From NCBI GenBank assembly GCA_029975165.1, contig JARKPR010000088.1, positions 174,236 to 238,235 of the forward strand: a stretch of 64,000 nt of DNA, given 5' to 3'. This stretch comes from Selenomonadales bacterium. Its GTDB lineage: Bacteria > Bacillota > Negativicutes > Sporomusales > UBA7701. A model generated the notes under the pieces. It ran no database searches. It had not been told where the DNA came from and worked only from the letters and a program-made list of their open reading frames with translations. This document shows positions 8,934 through 16,736 of this stretch, piece after piece. The stretch's first letter is position 1; the number at the start of each line of letters is the position of its first letter. The position numbers were made by a program, and so were the translations under genes.

Positions 8934-10055
8934 ATGCAGCGAATCTGGCATTTCCTAACCGAAGCAATGGATGATCTCGAGCCCCGGTACCGGGCCCATT
9001 ATCTTGCGGCCGACGCCCGCCAGACAAGCGTCGCTATTTTCGTGTGGCTGTTCCCCGCCGTTTTCTTCGCCTACGCCGACTATCTCATCTTCGGCTGGGG
9101 CCTGACCTTCGCCGCGACTGCGGCCGTACGGCTCGCCTTTTGCGGCGTCTCGCTCTACACCATTGCCGCCCTGCGGAAAGTCGCCACCGCCCGGGAATAC
9201 GACCGCATCTTCCTGTGGTGGGCTGCCGCCGCCATTGTTTCCGTACTGTTCTTCAACTACAACTGGGCTTCCTTCGTCCCCCCCAACGGGGCCATCACCA
9301 TCCTGGCCCTGTTCAGCGCTTACATGGTTTTTCCCAACCGGCTCGGCGTCCGCCTCATTCCGCCCCTTGTCCTTTCCGCCGGCAACCTGCTGCTGCAGCT
9401 TGTCGTGGAATCTGTAAACCCGGAATCCCTGCTCACCATGACCGTGGCGCTCATAATGGCCAATATCCTGGGCATAATCTTCTCGACCTGGCTGCAAAAC
9501 CACCGGCGCACCGAATTCAAGGCCCGCCTGGAAGAAGCCCGCGTGCGGGAAGAACTGTACCGGCTGGCGTCCATCGACGACCTCACCGGCATATTTAACC
9601 GGCGGAAGCTGATGCGGCTCGCCGCCGAGGAATTCGCGCTGTTCAAACGCGAAAGCAGCCCGCTGTCCGTCCTGATGATCGACATCGACCATTTTAAACG
9701 CTTGAACGATAACTACGGCCATGAAACAGGCGATCTCATCCTCGCCGATTTTACCGCTTACGTGGCCGCCGGCCTCACGCACAAGAACATCTGGGGCCGG
9801 CTGGGCGGCGACGAATTCGTCCTCGTGCTCCCCGGCCTCGCCGCAAAACAAGCCGGCTTCATCGCCGAGCAACTTCGCCGCGGCTGCGAAGAAAAAGCCC
9901 CGCCCCGGCAGACGGCGGGGCCGGGGTTCACCATCAGTATCGGCGTAACCGAGGCGCGGGCCAAGGACACGAGCTTCGACGGCGTGCTCACACGGGCGGA
10001 CAAGGCCCTCTACCGCGCCAAACGCAACGGCCGCAACCGCACGGAAACGCTTTAG
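8934..10055 (+). CDS. Membrane-bound diguanylate cyclase (GGDEF)
   Basis: Makes cyclic di-GMP from two GTP. The ATG at 8934 is preferred over an upstream TTG at 8895 because GCGGAG lies 6 bases before it; this gives 373 residues. Five or six hydrophobic helices (about residues 30-190) form the membrane sensor. A short linker helix then leads to a GGDEF domain with the intact GGDEF signature at 291-295 and the metal-binding DIDHFKRLND motif. I see no RxxD inhibitory site in the usual position, so product feedback may be absent. Its 3-prime end overlaps by 4 bases with the convergent HipA-like gene. Confidence 0.93.
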   Translation: MQRIWHFLTEAMDDLEPRYRAHYLAADARQTSVAIFVWLFPAVFFAYADYLIFGWGLTFAATAAVRLAFCGVSLYTIAALRKVATAREYDRIFLWWAAAAIVSVLFFNYNWASFVPPNGAITILALFSAYMVFPNRLGVRLIPPLVLSAGNLLLQLVVESVNPESLLTMTVALIMANILGIIFSTWLQNHRRTEFKARLEEARVREELYRLASIDDLTGIFNRRKLMRLAAEEFALFKRESSPLSVLMIDIDHFKRLNDNYGHETGDLILADFTAYVAAGLTHKNIWGRLGGDEFVLVLPGLAAKQAGFIAEQLRRGCEEKAPPRQTAGPGFTISIGVTEARAKDTSFDGVLTRADKALYRAKRNGRNRTETL

Positions 10056-10837
10056 GAACCGTCGCCGCGCCTGGCTGGGATCACCGCCGTCAGGCAGGTC
10101 ACGATTTCGGCCGCGAGGTCCCGCCTGGCGGCTAAAAATTTGACCGCCGCCTGCCGCTCGGCGGCGTGGGGCAGCCACTCCACCGGCACCTCGGCGACCA
10201 GCGCGGCGAAGAACTCCTCTGTCCACCCTTCTATCCGGGCCAGGTAAGGGGCGAAATCGGCCGGCTGCAAATAGTGGCGCAGCAGCGTCCCGTAAACCCC
10301 GTGGCTGTTTACCCGTATCCGCGGCGCCAGACGCGCCAGCGTCTCCTCCGTCCACAGGGCCCGCCGGAAAAAATGCGAATTGTCGATAGCGTAGATCCGC
10401 CAGCCCTGCGCCTCGCGACGCAGCAAAAGATTGCGCCTATTGAGCGTCCGGTCCATATTGTGGACCAGATGGTCGAGCAGCATTACCCCCGCCATTTCCC
10501 GGCGGTTGACCGCCTTGGCGACGTTATGGCGGCACAGATACTCCGCACCGCTCAGGTATCGGCAGGCGAAATGCCGTCCCGGCGCCACGCCGCGCGCCGC
10601 CAGCCGCCGGCTTCTCCGCAGCAGCTCTTCTTCCAGCTTTATTACCTCGCTGGGCGGAAAACAAAGTTCCAGCGCCTTTCCCAGCCGGGCGCCGATGAAC
10701 TCGTTGGCCAGGACTTTCGGCCCCAGCCGGTTGTTCTGCAGCTTGACCACATACACCCGGCCGTCGTCCGCCCGGAAAAGCTGGGGCGACGTCACTCCCA
10801 GCCCGGTGGCGCCCAGATGTTCGCGAGCCACAAGCAT
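10052..10837 (-). CDS. HipA-like kinase family protein
   Basis: Protein of 261 residues resembling the HipA_2 kinase-like family. The ATG at 10837 follows GGAAGGGGG. An N-terminal segment YVVKLQNN carries a lysine like the ATP-binding lysine of kinases. LLDHLVHNMDRTLNRRNLLL matches the catalytic loop with Asp and Asn, and YAIDNSHFF holds the metal-binding Asp. Unlike the HipBA toxin pair, no HipB-like partner with a helix-turn-helix is adjacent. The substrate is unknown. The upstream protease gene is separated by a strong terminator, so the two are separate transcription units. Confidence 0.7.
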   Translation of the reverse strand: MLVAREHLGATGLGVTSPQLFRADDGRVYVVKLQNNRLGPKVLANEFIGARLGKALELCFPPSEVIKLEEELLRRSRRLAARGVAPGRHFACRYLSGAEYLCRHNVAKAVNRREMAGVMLLDHLVHNMDRTLNRRNLLLRREAQGWRIYAIDNSHFFRRALWTEETLARLAPRIRVNSHGVYGTLLRHYLQPADFAPYLARIEGWTEEFFAALVAEVPVEWLPHAAERQAAVKFLAARRDLAAEIVTCLTAVIPARRGDGS

Positions 10838-10903
10838 AAAAAGGCCCCCTTCCTCGGACGCTACAGTATATGCGCCGCCGCCGCCGAAGTACGGGGCGAA
10901 ATG

Positions 10904-10931
10904 AAAAATCCCGGACGTTGTCCGGGATTTT
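10904..10931 (-). terminator. Terminator after the Clp-fold protease gene
   Basis: Perfect 12-base inverted repeat (10905-10916 and 10920-10931) with a 3-base loop. The minus-strand transcript ends in a T-rich tract. Confidence 0.9.
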
Positions 10932-10938
10932 CGTCTTC

Positions 10939-11769
10939 TCACTGTTTTTTGAATGTATCCCGTCCGTAGGGCACGGGAATATACTGGACCGACGGCCGCC
11001 GCTGGGCCGGCTGGGGGTATAGGTCCATCAGGTCGTAGACCTCGCCCGGCAGATCGGGGACGACCGGCAGTCCCATCTCCTTGAGCCGGTCGCAGGTGAT
11101 GGGGAAGTCGTGGGTCCAGCGCCCCTCGCTCAGCGTACGGGCCAGGGTTTGGGCAGCCTCGGGCGGCATTTTGTCGGCCAGCAGGCGGGTCAGGAAATCC
11201 TCCACCTGGCGCATCGCCTTGGCGGCCATATCGGCCAGAATCAGCGTATTGTCGTCCACCCTGTTGATGTTTTTCTGCGCGACCGCCTTGAGGATCGACG
11301 CCGCCGGATATTGGCCCAGCTGCGGGTCGACCGGGCCGAGGACCGCGTTGCAATCCATCACGATTTCGTCGGCGGCCAGGGCGATCATCGTCCCTCCGCT
11401 CATGGCATAGTGGGGAACGAACACCGTCACCTTGGCCTTATGGCGCATCAAGGCGTGGGCGATCTGTTCCGATGCCAGCACCAGGCCGCCGGGGGTATGC
11501 AGGACGATATCGAGCGGCATGTCCGCAGGGGTGAGGTAGATCGCCCTAAGCACCTGCTCCGAATCCTCGATATTTATATAGCGGCTTATCGGCAGACCAA
11601 GGAAACTGATGGCTTCCTGGCGGTGGATGAGCGTGATGAGCCTGGAGTGGCGGCGTTCCTCAAGCAACCGGATCATCTTGAGGCGGGCTCGTCCGATCGC
11701 CCGCTGCTGCACCATCGGCCACAGCGAAAACATAACGATCAAAATCCAGAAAAATTGGGTAAAATCCAT
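10939..11769 (-). CDS. Membrane-anchored Clp-fold serine protease (SDH/SppA-like)
   Basis: Protein of 276 residues of the serine dehydrogenase proteinase family, which shares the crotonase/ClpP fold with SppA. One N-terminal membrane helix (about residues 4-22) is followed by the protease domain. DIVLHTPGG holds the oxyanion-hole glycines and AMSGGTMIALAADEIVMD the nucleophile Ser. GPVDPQLGQYPA is typical of the family. The C-terminal tail is Pro-rich and likely flexible. It probably acts at the cytoplasmic membrane; substrates are unknown. It lies between SPOCS genes and a HipA-like kinase, all leftward. Confidence 0.88.
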   Translation of the reverse strand: MDFTQFFWILIVMFSLWPMVQQRAIGRARLKMIRLLEERRHSRLITLIHRQEAISFLGLPISRYINIEDSEQVLRAIYLTPADMPLDIVLHTPGGLVLASEQIAHALMRHKAKVTVFVPHYAMSGGTMIALAADEIVMDCNAVLGPVDPQLGQYPAASILKAVAQKNINRVDDNTLILADMAAKAMRQVEDFLTRLLADKMPPEAAQTLARTLSEGRWTHDFPITCDRLKEMGLPVVPDLPGEVYDLMDLYPQPAQRRPSVQYIPVPYGRDTFKKQ

Positions 11770-11869
11770 CCCTATCGCCTCCTTGGCCTGTTTTATATAT
11801 TTCTTCCCCGGCGCAGGGCGGATTTCCTCCTTTTAGCTTTTGCGGACCCTCAGCCCGCCAAGGAAAAAT

Positions 11870-11895
11870 AAAAGACCACGGCGATAACCGTGGTC
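11870..11895 (-). terminator. Terminator after the SPOCS-SH3 gene
   Basis: Inverted repeat GACCACGG (11874-11881) and CCGTGGTC (11888-11895). On the minus strand it is followed by TTTTATTTTT. Confidence 0.85.
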
Positions 11896-11902
11896 CGTTC
11901 GC

Positions 11903-12820
11903 TTAACCTTTCGGCATGCCTGCGCCTACGTCCAACAGCCAGCCGGCTATCCAGCCCGTGGTCGCGCCGTCGCTCAGCACCACCCTGTACCAGCCGAAAG
12001 CCTGATCCTTCAGTGTCACCATCTCCCCTGAGTTCACCTTGGTGACCACCGGGAAATTGGTGCCGGGACCGGTGCGGACGTTGACATTGGTGCCTGTTAC
12101 CGTCGCCGTTCCGCCAACTCCCATGCTCACTCCGGCCGTAGGCGCAACGCCCGGACCGGTAACGAAAACATTGCCCGTGGATGCCACGATGCCGGACGTC
12201 AGCTGCGCGGTGGCGGAAGCCGTCGTGACCTCGACCATGCCGATCTCGTCGACCGGCGTCAGCGCGTACACGTCCATCTCGGTGGTCGTTACCACCCGGA
12301 CCCAGACTTTAAGTACGATGGTGATATGAACGCGGCGATGATGATGGTGGCGGTGGAAGTCATAATCGACAAATTCTACCGCCACATCGGCGGTTGCCTT
12401 CATGTCCGGCATGGCGCCGTCAACATCAATATCGCGCGTCCACCGGACGTTGCGCTGCTCGAAGGCCTGCACAGGCTGATCGGGTTGATCGGACACGTAT
12501 AATACTTTGACTTCCAGCTTGCCGCGGATAATGACCTTGTTGGGTATCACATCGACGCTGCTGATGCACAGATCTTTTACGAAAACGTCGATAACCTGCT
12601 CGATATCCGGCCGCGGGTCCGGCACTTCCATGTCGAACTCCACGACCTTCTGAGCCATATTGGCGCCGAGGACCTGCTCGACCTGGATGGTTTCCGGACC
12701 GGGCTCGGGGCAGCCGCACACCACTTCGGCGCTCTGCGCCATCCCGACGCCCGCCGACACCATCACGGTATCGGACGTCGAGGCTGTCGAGCCGGAGCTC
12801 TGTCTCTTATTGTCAGTCAT
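11903..12820 (-). CDS. SPOCS (DUF3794) protein with C-terminal SH3 domain
   Basis: Probable spore-coat or spore-envelope protein of 305 residues. The first 170 residues form a SPOCS/DUF3794 domain (EQVIDVFVKDLCISSVDVIPNK region), the domain found in spore morphogenetic proteins such as clostridial SipL. A short His-rich insert with four consecutive His sits near residue 155. A Gly/Thr/Ala-rich linker follows, then a bacterial SH3 domain (about 235-300) with VNVRTGPGTNFPVV, which usually binds cell-wall peptides. The start follows AAGGGGGG and the gene lies 37 bases downstream of a paralogous SPOCS gene, so both are probably cotranscribed. No LysM domain is present, unlike SipL. Confidence 0.85.
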   Translation of the reverse strand: MTDNKRQSSGSTASTSDTVMVSAGVGMAQSAEVVCGCPEPGPETIQVEQVLGANMAQKVVEFDMEVPDPRPDIEQVIDVFVKDLCISSVDVIPNKVIIRGKLEVKVLYVSDQPDQPVQAFEQRNVRWTRDIDVDGAMPDMKATADVAVEFVDYDFHRHHHHRRVHITIVLKVWVRVVTTTEMDVYALTPVDEIGMVEVTTASATAQLTSGIVASTGNVFVTGPGVAPTAGVSMGVGGTATVTGTNVNVRTGPGTNFPVVTKVNSGEMVTLKDQAFGWYRVVLSDGATTGWIAGWLLDVGAGMPKG

Positions 12821-12857
12821 TGTTTTCCCCCCTTCTCCTGGAGTATGCGAACCCGGA

Positions 12858-13562
12858 TCAGCCTTTCGGGACCGTAGGCATAGTGGCGCCGCCGAATTGT
12901 ACCTCGCGGTCGGCCAGAACCTTGGCGGTGATCTTCAGGACCACCGATACGTCGAAACGCCTGCAGTGGTGGTGATGGTGATGATGATGGCCGCAATCGT
13001 CGTCGCAGTGGCCGTGATCGTCGTCGCAGTCGTCGTGGTCGTGGCAGTCGTGGTGGTCGTCGCAGTCGTCGTCGTGCCACTTCTTCATATCGCCGTATTT
13101 GTAGCGGTGGGCGTGGGTATGCTCCTCTACGTCGAAATCGACGTATTCCACTACTACGCTGGCGTCGGCGTCCATCCCCTTGCGGGCGCCGGGAATGGCG
13201 ATATCCTGCGTCCACCGGTAATGCCGCACTTCAACGGCGTGTACCGCCATTTCGGGCGTATCGGCGACATAAATGGCCTTAATCTCCAGTTCGCCACGGA
13301 CAATTACCTTGTCGGGGATGACGTCGACGCTGTTTATCTCCACATCTTTCACAAACACGTCGACAATCTGCTCGATGGGCGGTTTTTCGTCAGGGACAAC
13401 CACGTTGACATCCAAAACTTTCTGCTGTTCCGCCTCGCCGATTACCTGCCGGACAATTATCGGCCCCGCCTGTACGCCCAACGTGCAAGCGTTGGGATTG
13501 ACAGCCGCGTACGTTCCTACGGACGAGGCGCTTACCGTCTGCCGCAAGCTTTTGTCGTCCAC
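12858..13562 (-). CDS. SPOCS (DUF3794) protein with His/Asp/Cys-rich insert
   Basis: Paralogue of the downstream SPOCS protein, 234 residues from a GTG start at 13562 preceded by AAGGGGGG. Residues 30-145 and 203-220 match the SPOCS domain (PPIEQIVDVFVKDVEINSVD). Between its last strands is an insert at about 147-200 with roughly 18 His, 16 Asp and 6 Cys, including eight consecutive His. Such composition suggests binding of several transition-metal ions (Zn, Ni, Cu). The downstream paralogue has a short His-rich insert at the equivalent place. Upstream lies a sigma-E-like promoter. A role in loading metal into the spore envelope is an inference. Confidence 0.85.
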   Translation of the reverse strand: MDDKSLRQTVSASSVGTYAAVNPNACTLGVQAGPIIVRQVIGEAEQQKVLDVNVVVPDEKPPIEQIVDVFVKDVEINSVDVIPDKVIVRGELEIKAIYVADTPEMAVHAVEVRHYRWTQDIAIPGARKGMDADASVVVEYVDFDVEEHTHAHRYKYGDMKKWHDDDCDDHHDCHDHDDCDDDHGHCDDDCGHHHHHHHHCRRFDVSVVLKITAKVLADREVQFGGATMPTVPKG

Positions 13563-13592
13563 ACATATTCCCCCCTTTGTGTTTTCTAGTTA

Positions 13593-13621
13593 TATATATG
13601 CCTCCATTTTGTCTTATGTGA
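13593..13621 (-). promoter_or_regulatory. Candidate sigma-E (mother-cell) promoter for the SPOCS genes
   Basis: On the minus strand TCACATA, 14 bases, then CATATATA. The first box matches six of seven positions of the Bacillus sigma-E -35 consensus KMATATW and the second six of eight of CATACAHT. It lies 31-59 bases upstream of the GTG start. Confidence 0.45.
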
Positions 13622-13705
13622 CAAAAATAGCCCTCCGCAAAGGCCGCCGCGGAAATTTGCCGCCGGCGGCGCCACGCGCGTCCAGCGCATCCCGGCCTGA
13701 AGACA

Positions 13706-13734
13706 TAACATTTTGACCCCGGAATACATACAAT
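13706..13734 (+). promoter_or_regulatory. Candidate sigma-E promoter for the Cys/Tyr-rich gene
   Basis: TAACATT, 14 bases, then CATACAAT. The -10 box matches CATACAHT exactly and the -35 box matches KMATATW at six of seven positions. It lies about 50 bases upstream of the TTG start at 13785 and points away from the minus-strand SPOCS promoter. Confidence 0.55.
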
Positions 13735-13784
13735 GTAATAGCAAAATTGCCGGCAAAGCCGAGAAACTACGGGGAGGAATAGAT

Positions 13785-14078
13785 TTGACGAACGATTGCG
13801 GGCGTCCAGAGTACGGTCGGCGCCAGGGCGGCTACATGCCCTGCCCCGGTTACCTTTACGGAAACTTTGGCCATCATGGCGAAGGGTGTTACGATTTCGC
13901 CTATTCCGGAGGAAAACCGCAGATCAGCTGCAAGACAACCAAAGAATGCGTCAAGACATATAAGACCTATTATAAAATGTACAGGATCTGCACCTATCGT
14001 CTTTACAAGATCTGTGTCCGTTGCGGCTTGGAGTTCGATTATTACGGGTGCCGCGGTCTGTGCCCTCGCTGCCATTAG
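13785..14078 (+). CDS. Cys/Tyr-rich small protein, probable spore component
   Basis: Unrecognised protein of 97 residues. I chose the TTG at 13785 because GGGGAGGA lies 5 bases upstream; an in-frame ATG-like extension to 13713 would overlap the promoter. It contains 11 Cys and 14 Tyr. The N-terminal third is Gly/Tyr-rich, like many coat proteins that crosslink by dityrosine or disulfides. The C-terminus has two close Cys pairs (CVRCG and CRGLCPRC) that could form a zinc ribbon. It has no signal peptide. It is transcribed divergently from the SPOCS genes behind a sigma-E-like promoter, which supports a spore-coat role; this is an inference from context. Confidence 0.65.
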   Translation: MTNDCGRPEYGRRQGGYMPCPGYLYGNFGHHGEGCYDFAYSGGKPQISCKTTKECVKTYKTYYKMYRICTYRLYKICVRCGLEFDYYGCRGLCPRCH

Positions 14079-14095
14079 TTTTGCGGCGAAACCAG

Positions 14096-14219
14096 GGGAC
14101 CGTTGATAACCCTCCATCTGCGGCGTTGGCCCTGCGCGTGCTCGCTCGGCGTACGCCCTTAGTACGCCTCCGCTCGCATGCTCGGTCCGCCTTGCATCTG
14201 AAGGGTTCTGAACGGTCCC
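14096..14219. repeat. 124-base imperfect palindrome
   Basis: The arms GGGACCGTTGATAACCCT (14096 on) and the reverse complement of AGGGTTCTGAACGGTCCC (ending 14219) pair with few mismatches. Symmetry continues inward to GCGTAC (14149-14154) and GTACGC (14162-14167) around a centre near 14158. It codes for nothing convincing and lies between convergent genes. It looks like an interspersed hairpin element of the REP or MITE-like kind; terminal repeats or a target-site duplication could not be confirmed. Confidence 0.6.
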
Positions 14220-14248
14220 GGCAATTCGATCGAATTTATTGAAAGAAA

Positions 14249-14280
14249 CGAAGAGGCAAAGCGTTTGCTTTGCCTCTTCG
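14249..14280 (-). terminator. Terminator after the first CAP gene
   Basis: Perfect 14-base inverted repeat (14249-14262 and 14267-14280) with a GTTT loop. The minus-strand transcript then reads TTTCTTTC; on the plus strand there is no T tract. Confidence 0.85.
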
Positions 14281-14302
14281 TCTGATGTAAGATGCCGCTG
14301 GA

Positions 14303-15022
14303 TCAGCCGTCGGTGAATTCCTGGACGACGTAGACCGAACCGCTGCGGCTGTACCGCACCCCTATCCCCACCTGGGTGTAGTGGTTGCCGAGGATATTGG
14401 CCCGGTGGCCGGGGCTGTTCATGAAGGCCCGCTCGGCGCCGGCCACGCTCGTGTTGATGGCCAGGTTCTCGCCGGCGTAGCCGAAGGGGATGCCTCTGGC
14501 CCGCATCCGGTCAAAGGGCGTCTGTCCCTCGGGATTGTTGTGGGCGAAAAAATTGCGGTTGATCATGTCCTGGGCGTAGTACTGCGCCAACCCGGCCAGC
14601 TTGGCGTTCAAGCGAAGAGGGGCAAGGCCGTTGGCCTTCCGGTCGGCGTTCAGCAAAGTCAGCGCCTGCTGCTCGTCGGCCGTCACGCCCGCGTTCGCCG
14701 TAGGCGCGGGAGCCGGTTTGGGCTGCGGTGCCGGAGAGGAAACCGGCGCCGGTGCCGGCTGGGAAACAGGTGCCGGGGCTTTGCCGGCGGCGGAAGCATC
14801 GCCGCCCGATTTATCGTGGCCCTTGGCCAGCGCGGCGATCAGGCCCAGGGCCACGATCCCGCCGACGACCGCCTTGCCGTTGTCGCCGCCCGAATCCTTG
14901 TCGGCGGCCTCCGGCGCCGCCGCCAGCACAGCGGTAGCGCAAGCCCCGCCGAAGGAAGTGGTGGCTAGCGATAAGGCCACAAAACCGGCCAGGAAGCATC
15001 TGGTCCATCGCTTCTTTCCCAT
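14303..15022 (-). CDS. Secreted CAP-domain protein (YkwD/SCP type)
   Basis: Exported protein of 239 residues. The N-terminus has a basic start and hydrophobic core to about residue 35 (signal peptide), a second hydrophobic stretch near 50-65, then a Pro/Ala linker of repeated PAP units (85-110). A CAP domain follows (about 115-239) with AQYYAQDMINRNFFAH, ENLAIN and SPGHRANILG, the conserved cysteine-rich secretory family motifs. CAP proteins of this kind are common in spore formers and one, YkwD-like, is tied to spores, but the biochemical role is unsettled. A second CAP gene lies immediately upstream. Confidence 0.9.
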   Translation of the reverse strand: MGKKRWTRCFLAGFVALSLATTSFGGACATAVLAAAPEAADKDSGGDNGKAVVGGIVALGLIAALAKGHDKSGGDASAAGKAPAPVSQPAPAPVSSPAPQPKPAPAPTANAGVTADEQQALTLLNADRKANGLAPLRLNAKLAGLAQYYAQDMINRNFFAHNNPEGQTPFDRMRARGIPFGYAGENLAINTSVAGAERAFMNSPGHRANILGNHYTQVGIGVRYSRSGSVYVVQEFTDG

Positions 15023-15202
15023 GTGTTACCTGCCTTTCTGCATGTCAAAGTGGAAGACAGGCCACGTCAAGTCAAACTTCCCGACTAGTCTGAAATGTAA
15101 TATTCATCTCGCAGGGTCATTTTCCTGTTAACATGACCATGGTAATGTTTGCAACAGCGCCCTTTACTCCTGTTTTGTCCACGGAGGCAGGACAGGTGGC
15201 CG

Positions 15203-15694
15203 TCAACGGCCGATAAACTCCTGGACGACGTAAACCTCGCCGGCGGGGCCGTTGCGCACCCCGATGCCCATCTCCGTATACTGGGCGCTCAGGATATTGG
15301 CCCGGTGCCCGGGGCTGTTCATCAGCATCCTCTCGGCCGCGTCGACCGAGGTATTCATTCCCAGGTTCTCGCCGGCGGCGCGGAAGGTCACGCCGTAGCG
15401 CGCCAGCCGGTCGGTGAAGGTCTCCCCCTCCGGGCTTTCGTGCGAAAAATAGTCGCGGTCGATCATATCCTGGGCGTAATCGCGCGCCAAGGCCACCAGC
15501 GTCATGTTCACCCGCAGCGGCGGCAGCTTGTGCGCCGCCCGGTCGGCGTTCACGAGCGCCACGGCCCGCGCCTCGTCAACGGACAGGGCCTGCGGGGCGG
15601 CAGCCTCACCGCCGGCGGCCCGAACCGTCAGCGGCCAAGCGGCTACAATCATCGCCGCGATGCATATCGCCAGAAGTTTGCCAACCCATTTCAT
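15203..15694 (-). CDS. Secreted CAP-domain protein
   Basis: Paralogue of the next gene downstream but without the Pro-rich linker. The start at 15694 (MKWVGKLLAIC) gives 163 residues with a clear signal peptide ending near AWPLTVRAAGG. The rest is a CAP domain with ALARDYAQDMIDRDYFSH, GENLGMN and SPGHRANILS. An in-frame start 90 bases further upstream would add a basic extension that spoils the signal peptide. GGAGG lies 11 bases before the chosen start. It lies just downstream of yabG, and both CAP genes probably arose by duplication. Confidence 0.9.
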   Translation of the reverse strand: MKWVGKLLAICIAAMIVAAWPLTVRAAGGEAAAPQALSVDEARAVALVNADRAAHKLPPLRVNMTLVALARDYAQDMIDRDYFSHESPEGETFTDRLARYGVTFRAAGENLGMNTSVDAAERMLMNSPGHRANILSAQYTEMGIGVRNGPAGEVYVVQEFIGR

Positions 15695-15807
15695 ACCATA
15701 TCCAGCCTCCTGTCGCCGACAATTCTTTTGCCGTCGTTTGAGGATATATTCTCCCCGGCGGCGGCGAAACCCTACCGCCGGCACGCCTGTCCACCCGCAC
15801 CGCTTGG

Positions 15808-15832
15808 AAAAGGCGCCTGCCCGGCGCCCTTT
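15808..15832 (-). terminator. Terminator after yabG
   Basis: Inverted repeat AAAAGGCGCC (15808-15817) and GGCGCCCTTT (15823-15832) with one wobble, T-rich on the minus-strand side. Confidence 0.65.
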
Positions 15833-15840
15833 CGGAAAAC

Positions 15841-16719
15841 TTAGTACGGCGATTTCGGCATCCCCAGCCGAAATTTGCCGCGCGTCTCCAAGCCCCCCAC
15901 CCCGTCGGCTCCTGTCACCGAGGCGGTGATGGCGTCGCTGACATCCACCGTTTTGCCGATAGGCGTGAACGCCACCTTTTCGGCGATGAACACCGGATCG
16001 TAGGCATGGATGAAGATCCGCGTCGGCGAACTGGCGAAGTTCGCCCCGGCCGCCAGGATGGCCTCGAAATACGATTGGCAGGCCCCGGCGAAGACCACCA
16101 GATCGTCCCTGGACGGCTGGAATTCGCGGGCGATCTGGGCGCAGCGCACGAAATACTTGGACGTCCGGTAGTTGTTGATATCCCGGAACCCTTTCTTCCC
16201 GCCGCCGATCAGAGCGTCGTGGCCGGTCACCACGAGAATATCCGGCCGCACCTCCTGCAAAAGCGCCAGCAGGCTGTCAGGCTGCTTTTCTTCCGCGATG
16301 TACCGGCCTTCGGCCTGCACATTGAGCTGGGCATATGTTTTCAGGCACATCTTCAGATAGTCTTCGTCGCCGTCGATATGCAGCACCCGGCCGGGAACAT
16401 CGAAAAAGGTGTACTTCTTATTCCCCGGTTCGGCGCGGTTGAATTCCCGCTGTTCGACCTCCATGCTGCGGCGCATCATCACCCGGCGCAACGAATCGTT
16501 ATGCACGTTCTCGGTACGGATAATCTCTTCTTTCAGGTGCTCGGCGTCCACCCGCTCAAGGTCGTCCGGCGGAGCGTCCGCCAGCAGCCTAAGGTGCAAC
16601 CCCCGGAGCGTGTACACCTCGTGGCCTGCCGCGTCGGTTTCCCGCCCCATCACCTTGAAAACGACGTCGCCGCCATGCTTTTTGCGGATTACCAGATCGC
16701 CCACAGCTAAGTCCGACAT
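15841..16719 (-). CDS. yabG: Sporulation-specific cysteine protease YabG
   Basis: Spore-coat protease that trims coat proteins late in sporulation, expressed under sigma-K in Bacillus subtilis. The ATG at 16719 gives 292 residues (Bacillus YabG is about 290) and is spaced properly from GGGGAGGG; an ATG two codons upstream abuts that ribosome site. The N-terminus LAVGDLVIRKKHGGDVVFKV and the segments DILVVTGHDAL and VFAGACQSYFEA, with the conserved His and Cys, are characteristic. It holds the Bacillus position next to rsmA, with a glycosyltransferase inserted between. Confidence 0.95.
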   Translation of the reverse strand: MSDLAVGDLVIRKKHGGDVVFKVMGRETDAAGHEVYTLRGLHLRLLADAPPDDLERVDAEHLKEEIIRTENVHNDSLRRVMMRRSMEVEQREFNRAEPGNKKYTFFDVPGRVLHIDGDEDYLKMCLKTYAQLNVQAEGRYIAEEKQPDSLLALLQEVRPDILVVTGHDALIGGGKKGFRDINNYRTSKYFVRCAQIAREFQPSRDDLVVFAGACQSYFEAILAAGANFASSPTRIFIHAYDPVFIAEKVAFTPIGKTVDVSDAITASVTGADGVGGLETRGKFRLGMPKSPY

Positions 16720-16736
16720 GCTCATCCCTCCCCGAT

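Noticed and set aside
10052..10837. Toxin-antitoxin module HipBA
   Set aside because: No HipB-like helix-turn-helix gene on either side and the kinase belongs to the stand-alone HipA-like group.
12960..13080. Simple-sequence repeat as a separate repeat feature
   Set aside because: The GTGGTGATG/GTCGTC pattern simply encodes the His/Asp-rich insert of the SPOCS protein and stays in frame.
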